A stretch of 64,000 nucleotides of DNA from Paraspadella gotoi (lineage: Eukaryota; Chaetognatha). The DNA is taken from positions 21,025,755-21,089,754 of the forward strand of contig CM119267.1 in NCBI GenBank assembly GCA_051294375.1. Direction: 5' to 3'. A model generated the notes under the pieces. The model did no database searches, was not told the DNA's origin, and saw nothing but the letters and a program-made list of their open reading frames with translations. Made by a program: the position numbers and the translations under genes. Positions 56,154 to 64,000 of this stretch are shown here, in pieces. Every line of letters begins with the position of its first letter. Position 1 is the stretch's first letter.

Positions 56154-56860
56154 GCCCGCAGCGTTCTCTTCTCTCTCAGTCATTTTCTAGCGTCAGTTAT
56201 TGACGTAAAACGTCGATGCAACTCGTGCCGTTGCTATGTATTACAGGAGAAATTATAATATTAAAATTAAAATTTAGAAGTGGAATTTGAAATAAATTGA
56301 TTAGTTTCTTTTCTTTTTTTTTAATTAATCCGTTTTCTGCGTTGATATAGATGTTTTTAAAAAGATGATTAAGTATAGATGTTATTAGTTACGTTAATTT
56401 GCTGACCGACAGAAAAAGTTTAAAAATAAGATGTTTTTTGAAAATAGCAAAATAAAAATGAAAACAAAAAAAAAAAAAATTAAAATCAACAACAACGACA
56501 ACGACGACGACGACATTGTGACATAGCGATCGACGAACTCGAATCAGTAAAAAGATGGAAACTAAAATATTAAAGACCTATGTCTAAGTTACCATTCCTT
56601 TTTTTTTCTTTTTTCGAATCCCGTCAATCTCACGTACGAGAGAAGGCACACACTAAATAAAGGACCCGAAGGCAGTGACGACCCTGTTTAACCCATCCCA
56701 CCCCCTCCCTCTTTCAAGCCAGGCGCCTGCACGGGCGTCTCGACTTGTCCGCATTTCTACGCACGTGCCGAAGCGATCGAATTACATTCGACCGTACTTA
56801 TTTCTCTGCGATTGAAAATGACGTAAGAAAATTGCCAGTCGATCTTTCTCATATTTTTTG
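55471..56860. other. Intergenic with (GTT)n and (GA)n, no gene seen
   Basis: Upstream of the GPCR start: (GTT)n at 55844-55910, (GA)n at 56072-56152 and an ACAACGACGACG tract near 56490-56515. The (GTT)n gives Cys/Leu/Val frames that are not genes. Confidence 0.5.
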
Positions 56861-59367
56861 CACTTCACATGCTTGGGATTCTGAATAAAAAATCCGGGCC
56901 TGGAACTCCTTTCCCCCTTCAAAAAAAAGAGTCAGGATGTACAAAGACCCCTCCCCGATTTCCTTCGTCGAAGGCTCACGTACGAATCCGAGTTAAGGTG
57001 CTAAAATCGTTGACTCCGCCGTACAGAGGGCGCGGAAACTTCTTACGCGAGCGCTCGGGAAGAAAACGCGCGAATATTTTTTGGTTTTGAATACGTGCCA
57101 TTGCGGCTTTTGCAATGAGAGAGTTTTTGGTCGGTCAGTCTTTCTATTACTATATTTAGATTTTATTTGATTAGAACTAACTTTTTTTTTTAAATGTTAG
57201 GCGTAAGACTTAATTTTACCATTTAAAAAGAATCAAAATATACTATATTAATATATTTATTTGACACTTACGGTCGACGCATATTCTAAGTTTAAGGACC
57301 CGTTTCTTGCACCTCACTTCGTGGCGAACTCGGCGGCCTTCGGATACGCTTCCGGCGGCCGACGTCGCTTCCGCCGGTAGCGTCTCTGTACTTCCGGTTC
57401 CTTGCGCGCGCACTACCGCGACGCGATCCGGACTGTTTTATCGGTGAGCGGTAAGTTCCGAAAATAGGGTGGTTCCGTGAAAACATGCAGACGCTAAGGT
57501 GCGAGTGCAACTCGCATAGATTGGAAGCCGACTCGCACGTTGTCAAAAAAAATGCTTGGCGCTGATGGCGCCCCTAAAAGGAAACTAGCCGTTCTAAATG
57601 GTCTCCACGCGCCGCAAAAGGGCTTCCAGGTGCCAATTCGACGCTCAAGAATTCGTTCGGCGAAACTGAAGAATTTCTTTAACGAGCGAAACTGATGGAG
57701 GGAGAGAGAGGAAGAAAACCTCGGGAAAGATAATAAAGCGAGAGAGAGAGAGAGAGAGAGAGAGAGGGTTGTTCGCCGGGGGAAAGATAAAACTTTTTCT
57801 CCCGCTTTTCCGCCCAAAATTCGTGAGGAGAAATTTAAAAAGGCTCCAAACAGAAAGCACATCGATTTGTCTCGCTCTCTGTTCCTCCCTCTCCCTCTCG
57901 CTCCCACTATGCCTATATTAGTATTTTTTTTTAAAAGTTGGTTGCCGTTGCCGTTGCCCCATCCACGTAAAAAAAAAAATTTTTTACTTTGCTATTTTGT
58001 TTTTCTTCTCTTTATCGACTGTCGCGCCACCTCTTCGCATGTTCCCACCAAAGCCTTTTGTTTTTCGCTCTGCCTCCCTCTTCGTTTTCTTTTTTCGAGT
58101 CGATAAATTTGCTTTTATATTTTTATTTGTTTGTTCGCTCGAAAAGAGACATAAGGGGACGCGTTACGCCAAAAAATCCGTGAAAAAGTTTTTTTTCTCT
58201 AAAACCGAGTACCAATTGGCGGGAGAGGCGGGTTGCAGGGCGGGCGGGTAACTGAGGACAATTGTCATTCAGTTTGCTATTAATTTTTATTTAAAATTTT
58301 GATACAATTATATACTGTAACTGTTACGTCGTTACTCTAGCACCTACGGTACTACGTACTCTCTATCTGAAAACTATTTTTAATAATAAAACTTTTCATA
58401 CAAAACAATATTAATTATTTATCCATAGACTTCTCACCAACATAGACATTAAAAAGGCACCCGACGGCGAATGCCAACGAATCGGTACCTGAGAGTGAAA
58501 AGGGAAAAACGATGAACCTGAAGGATCTTATCAGCAGCAGAAGCAGCATCAGCATCAGCAGCACCCACTGGCGCTTAGAGGATGCTTCACGTCGCCGACA
58601 GGAGACGAACGAAATATTTTTTAAAAAATGGCAAATAAAAAATTGTTTAAAATATTTCTCGTCTTTTGAGTCGAAACGTTATTGGGCTGGCTAATCAAAA
58701 ATTAATGAAATTATTTAACGCCGATTGGATAACTTTACGCAAGGATTTATCCAATCTGTTGCAAATATTGATTGGCAGGAAAATTAAATTCACAACAAAC
58801 GCGGCAAATGAAAAAAAAAGTACGGAAAGCGCAATGTACCGTCGGACTAATGCCGTCATGGCGAGGATAATATTTGTGATAAAAAACAAAAAGGAATCGG
58901 GATTACGAGAAAGGTTAGAATCAATTATCACACGAAAAAAAAAACACAACAATTTGCATTAACAAAAATTAACGATATCGAACGAGTTAATAAGGGATCG
59001 ACACAATAGTTTTCATAATTACAAACACGAAGACGACTAACAGTATTCTTTTCATATTTTCATTGCACTATGGAGAAAGATGGGCGGTTTATGGAACAGT
59101 TTACTTATATCGGCGGGTCTTAAATGAGTTGGTGACATTCACAAATTTAATCACAGTCACAGCTTTAGTACATGTTTAATTTGATCCCAAAATCGATGGT
59201 GGCGCCAGCGAAATTCGGCAATCGTTCAAGATTCGAGTTGATTTTTCTTTCAAAGATCGTGTCAGTTTTGATCTTCGACTTCGAAACTATTCAACCTTTT
59301 CTCACACCTCACATCCTCTCACACCTCATATTCTCTCACACCTCATATCTCCCCATCCTCTCACATC
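56861..59367. other. Intergenic, no confident gene
   Basis: GC-richer DNA at 57300-57560 and a (GA)n tract at 57737-57767 have no supported exon. On the minus strand at 58952-58695 a hydrophobic open frame (NIILAMTALVRRYIALSVLF) could be a membrane exon but lacks splice sites in phase. CTCACACCTCATNTT repeats lie at 59300-59385, near the end of the Ig gene. Confidence 0.4.
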
Positions 59368-61611
59368 TCATCTTCTCATACTCCTCCTCTCAACTCTGTC
59401 CTTGATGCTGTGGATCTTAACCAACGGTTTCTGTTCCGGCGTCGGTTTTTCCGGCGGCTTCGTTCTCACCACGCCGTTTTTCAAGATGCCGCCGACGCCG
59501 GTTTGGACGCTGCCGTTGCAGCTGCCGCCTCCACGACACTCTTTGCAATCTGGAGTAGAATTGTTTTTGAGCGGAAGATTAGCCAGCGACGTCGGCGACA
59601 CCGGCGGCGGCGTCGCCGGCGACGCCACAGCGCCGCTTTGACGTCCAGCGTCGATGCTGGGCGTTCGTCGCGGAAGAATGACTTCGACGCCGGGCGGACG
59701 GGAGGACGAGCGATTGAGAACGCCGTTTTGGACAGCGCCGTTTTTAACGACGCCGTTTTTAACGACGCCGTTAAGTCTTTTCGGAATGGCGCCGGTTTTT
59801 GGATCGGCTGGAGGTAGTTGGCGATCGGGCAACTTCGAGGTTCGAATGTCCATCGTGTCCTCGGGTCCTCGTTCTCTTTCGATCGTCGCCCGCTCCAATT
59901 TGTCGTACTGACCCGATCTGCGATTGGATGCGGCGGCGGCGGCGGCGGCTGAAGCAGCTGTACCGGCCGCTTCCTTTCGTCGCAAGCAGTGTTCGCAGCG
60001 GGAGGGGGCGGCGCCCGGGGCGTCTTTCTCCAAGTAAGTCGTCACCGGGTCTGAGCAAAGTAAAAGACTACGTGAGGTAAGAATATTTTTTTTTCTTTCC
60101 GAATTTCCATTAAAGAAGATCTAGAAACTCAAAAGATGGAATCAAATGGAATCGAATGGAATCATAGACTCGGGGAGAAATCACCAAAAATGGAATACGG
60201 CTCTCTGATTGGTCAAGACTCAAGAGCCAGATGAAATGTTACGATCGTGAGTTTTTTTTTTGTGGTTTTTTTAAAGTTTATTTTAACTTACGTTAATGAT
60301 ATGATTTTTATGACTATCGTAAATTGGAGATATTTTAAACTAGTTTTTTTTTATGATCTTTATACACCAAATAAGAATTCCTTTGGTAATCAATAATAAG
60401 CTTAATCGAACGGGTTGAAAAAAAGGGTAAAGTCGGGTAGAAAAAAATTTTATGATTAAAAATTGTTAATTCCAGGAAAGGCTTTTATGATCATGCCATA
60501 CAATTTTCAGCAGTGTGGGGAAAAATCGAAGGTGATCAAATTTCATTCTTATTAATTTCGCATAGATGACAAATATTTCGTACCGTATCATTAAACGCGC
60601 CCTGAAATTATTTAAAAAATAACATTTAATACGAACGCTTTATTTTTTTTTTTTAAATAAGCCCACGATTTTACGAAAAAAACGTCGGTCGATGACGGGC
60701 AGCCACAACTCACTGACAGAGAAAACTTAACTATAAACACCCGAGTTGAACTATTGTCTTTATTGTAAACAAAACATTTAAAAAAAATAATTTCGCTACA
60801 TATAAACTCCAAAAAGAGTTGTATAAAAATTAATAAAATGAATCGGATAAATCACATTGTAAAAAGTAAAATTTTCATAAAATGGGCTTCATGAAAAATG
60901 GCAACTCATTGGTCGAAGTTGGTAGTCGATCCGGACCCATATTCACAATCACGCAAAACTTGTGTGTAAAACGTTGATCTTGTAAACATGACAATTTATT
61001 AATAGTAATATGATCGGATCTTTATCGCTTACCAGTGAGCGGCGTGGGCGCCGGCTCGTCGGGGCAAGTCACGTAAACGCTTCTGTTTTGTTTGTGGAGC
61101 TGCACGGCGTACATGACTCGTTGTCGCGGTCCCCGACAGATGACGCCTTTGTAGATCAACAGAAGAACAATGGCGATGATGAGGACGAAAATAACGATTC
61201 CCATCACGACGCCTGTAAAGGAATTGAGTTATTAAAAAACACTTTCCTTCACCAGCGACTACCGGATTCGTGTTCCCTAATAATAACTAATTTAATAATT
61301 TAATAACTAATTTTTTTTTTGCTTTCGAGAAACGTCGACAGAGGTCTCTAGTAATTTTGTAAACAACTTTTGGAGTTGACCGTTAGTTTTCGAGTAACGT
61401 TCCGCCGTGAAAAACGTTCAACCTTCTGTAATGCTTTCTTTATTTTTTATATCGAATAAAACTAGTTAAAAAGCTTATATCCGATTCTTATCTCTTAGAT
61501 TCATTGTTAGGTAAGTTCGCAAAATTATTGAGGTAATTAATTAGGTAACACGACGGTATATAAAAAGTTTAAACATCACTTACGATAATTTTTTTCATTA
61601 CTCTCATAAAA

Positions 61612-61653
<42 letters not shown>

Positions 61654-63611
61654 CGCGACAGTTTTAACCGCAAGAATCGGATTTCCTTTTTCTCCGCTAA
61701 TTTTCGACGAATCCAGCGAATCCCGATAATTGCCATTCATTCTTCCGAGGCCGACAGGAGCCGAACAAAAAGCCGCCCAGGCCGACGGAGCAGCAATCAG
61801 GTGTCGCGTTACGGCTTTAACCATCGCCTTGAGTCTCGCATTACTTTACCCAATAGTCAATACCCATTGTTCGAAATCATCGAAATTCTTTTTCTTTAAA
61901 CCTTCACTCACCCCCCCCTCCCCAGCTTGATTTCTGAATCGATTTTTTTTCTTTCCTTTCAATAATTTTTTTTTCTCTTTTTCTCGTCTTCTTTTTTGAC
62001 ATTCTCGACATTTCGATCTCTCTCTCTCTCTCTCTCCCTCCCTTTTTTTTCTCTCTATAATCTCACGATTGTCTCTCTATGATGTCAGATCCGTACAGCC
62101 TTTTCACACAACCTTCAGCAATCTCAATACTTTCCTCTCAGTACAAACGTACTTATCACCCCCAGCCCCATCTTTCTTCGTAAATCGTATTTAAACTTAC
62201 CGCTCCATCCCGTCACCTTACCCCACTTTTCAACTCACCCGCGACCCATTGGTCCCCTTCCTTCGGCGGCAACAGGATGATCTTCTTGGACTGGCACTTC
62301 AAGCTCTGATGCAGCCCACCGTCCCACTTGTATCCGTGCGGATAGATGACGCAAGAAAAGTAAGTTTGATTGTCGACGGGTTCCATCTTCAATGTCGCCG
62401 TCGCCTTCAACGTCGTCCGATTGGGCATCGAGTCGCTCGTCGACCAGGAGACGCTCATCTCCGCGTCGACGCGCTCGCGAATGCGGGAGCCGCCCAAATG
62501 CCAGACATCGACCTGAAAGAGGTATGAAGATTACAGGGTTACTTGTTTTAATACATGCAATATTATTTTTTATAAATATTAAGGAATATTATGAAGTAAA
62601 TATAGTTCATTAAATGTAATTAGTTTTTTTAATTTATTTATGCGATATATTACGATATTTAGTGATTTCAGTTTATTTTTAATATCATAAATTATTTCAA
62701 TATGCCACGCCCACCACGCTTACCCCATGCGTGACTTCGGATTCCTTCCACAAAACCTTTGGCCAATGCGGACCCCAGACTGTTGTCTCGCAAGTCATCG
62801 TCACGGATTTTCCCAGCTCCACCTGAGAAGAACGGCGACTCGTTAATATGACGTTCTTAATTGTTATTATGGAACGAGAAAGAAATTTAACTGGATATTT
62901 GTTATGAAATCGGTACAACCAATATAAAAATTATCCATTCATTTAATAAATAAGCTATCTTGCCCCTGACTTTGGACAGGCTTTGGTGGTTTAAGACCTC
63001 CATCACTCTTACAAGATAATGACATAGCAGGTCCCTGCAAGCTTTCAATCAAGACTCTCTCACAGTCTCGTTTATTCACTCCCAGACTACCTGGTTTCCC
63101 TATCAATGAAGTGGAAAATATTTCAAAGAATGTTTCAATTGTATGAAAAGACCACTCCCTTAAGTATTTAATTCAGTCAAAAAGGTCTTTGGGATTTAGC
63201 GAACAATCTCAACAATACCCTGTGCATAGTGTGCAACTGTGCATCTTGCTACTAGGCATATATGATCAAACCAGGTTTTACGATTTATTCTTTAACTAAA
63301 CTCGGTTTAAAATTCAAAGACATCCCGACGCTTCCGACTCCCTTCTCAGAACGCAGCAACGTCGCCCACTCCCCCATCTCGAAAACCCAACCCAAACTGA
63401 CCTCCAGCGTACTGACACCGCAGCGGGGCTCTTCGTACATCATGACGACGTAAGGCACCAACTCCCATTTTTGATTGTCAATCCGAACGCAGCCGTATTT
63501 GCCCACGGTAGTTTTGGTCACGTGACTCGTTTGCAAGACAAAGTCAAAAGGGTCGTCGGGGCGGTTGACGACGTGGAAGGTGGGGTTATTCGGAGGGTAA
63601 GTTTTGTTGCC
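59368..63611 (-). CDS. Ig-superfamily type I membrane protein (N-terminus missing)
   Basis: Five in-phase exons on the minus strand: 63611-63402, 62822-62724, 62512-62239, 61212-61033 and 60050-59368 (stop). They give 481 residues; earlier exons lie beyond the right edge. The first exon ends an Ig domain (TVGKYGCVRI, the D/V-x-G-x-Y-x-C motif). Exons 2-3 form a second Ig domain (SVTMTCE..., VLWKES, then VDNQTYFSCVIY), with N-glycosylation sites such as NRT. Exon 4 has a membrane span (VVMGIVIFVLIIAIVLLLIY). The cytoplasmic tail of about 260 residues has a CxxC pair (CEHCLRRK), poly-Ala, a YDKL sorting-type motif, NGVVKNGVVKNGAVQNG repeats and a CKEC pair. A cell-adhesion or immune-type receptor is inferred from architecture only. 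R1 copy 2 lies in the intron between its first two exons here. Confidence 0.8.
62903..63085 (+). repeat. Dispersed repeat R1, copy 2
   Basis: Counterpart of 16970-17150, inside an intron of the Ig gene. Inner 63 nt at 62956-63018 have the same 7-bp terminal inverted repeat, a CCTG/CAGG stem and a seven-base loop TTTAAGA between GGTGG and CCTCC, all kept between copies. Confidence 0.85.
63086..63401. other. Intron sequence beside R1, no feature
   Basis: No exon seen. It may include more of the R1 element, but copy 1 does not extend this far. Confidence 0.4.
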
Positions 63612-63786
63612 CTAAATGAGAAAATAGTGGGAGAATAGTAGAGAGGGGGAAAGATTAGCAGATAATGAACGGCTGAAGATGCAATATCACTTTTTTAAAC
63701 TTTTAAGATCTCAACTCCTCGGTAAGTAATATCGGAAGGGATGCTTAAGAAAGTATATTCACACCGCCGCACATACATCATCGTTC

Positions 63787-63975
63787 AGCCAATACCATTG
63801 GCTCAGAGGCGGAACACACCATCACAGGCGTTGTGTTCCATCCACAGTCTTAATGACTTCCCTCTGCGTTGTCAAAGTGAGACCGTCCGAGGGTAACCAC
63901 GCCAGTGACTGGATGCGTCACTGAGGGTCGGAAGCCCCCAAAGCCAACAGTGCGATGCCCTATCCCAATGGGCAT
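63787..63975. other. Series of four perfect hairpins, candidate structured RNA
   Basis: AGCCAAT/ATTGGCT (63787-63803, 3-base loop), GGAACACA/TGTGTTCC (63811-63839, 13-base loop), CAGTGAC/GTCACTG (63903-63923, 7-base loop) and ATGCCC/GGGCAT (63955-63975, 9-base loop). The block is GC-richer than its surroundings, and I do not recognise it as any standard RNA. It may be part of a repeat that continues past the window. Confidence 0.4.
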
Positions 63976-64000
63976 AACGGCCATAAAGTTTTATTTTTAT

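Noticed and set aside
58695-59060. Hydrophobic minus-strand frame and a short signal-like peptide (MKRILLVVFVFVIMK)
   Set aside because: AT-rich DNA gives such frames by chance; no phase-compatible splice partners were found.

Overview
The window is nuclear DNA from an invertebrate animal that I cannot place to phylum. The signs are split genes with GT-AG introns, coding exons rich in C/G at third positions set in AT-rich non-coding DNA, long (GA)n/(CT)n and other microsatellites, a Ty3/gypsy element with a tRNA-Trp primer site, and animal protein families (PHM-type monooxygenase fold, rhodopsin-like GPCR, immunoglobulin superfamily).

Layout. 379-6208: a GC-rich, frameshifted CsRn1-like LTR retrotransposon. 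6209-19110: almost no genes; microsatellites, two assembly gaps and a few doubtful exons. 19110-32870: one ~6.6 kb segment present twice in the same orientation, each copy carrying a four-exon gene for a secreted PHM/DBH-fold protein. The first copy (22349-24082) is intact at 284 residues and lacks nearly all copper ligands; the second is full of one-base indels. 32767-40656: a 15-exon gene for a lysine/glutamate-rich protein of about 700 residues that I do not recognise. 38508-43041 and 43672-48361: a second duplicated segment holding the 3' end of that gene. 49407-49513: a possible terminal exon. 51583-52031: a small secreted Arg-rich/Asp-tailed protein. 52428-55470 (minus): a six-exon rhodopsin-like GPCR with an intracellular loop 1 of about 250 residues. 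59368-63611 (minus): an Ig-domain type I membrane protein whose N terminus lies outside the window.

The two large direct duplications end at gaps of 10 or 25 N placed in simple repeats, and the copies differ mostly by one-base indels. Unmerged haplotypes or unpolished long-read contigs are therefore more likely than recent biological duplication, and some frameshifts (exon 2 of the 15-exon gene, the second PHM-like copy) may be sequence errors.

Most worth following up: the PHM-fold protein without copper ligands, the GPCR with the giant loop, a 63-bp minisatellite that repeats a splice donor four times, a series of four perfect hairpins at the right edge, a hammerhead-like motif in an intron, and two dispersed repeat families. 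I see no operon, CRISPR array or defence locus. The genes show no evident common pathway; the PHM-fold protein, the GPCR and the small secreted protein could all belong to extracellular signalling, but that is inference.
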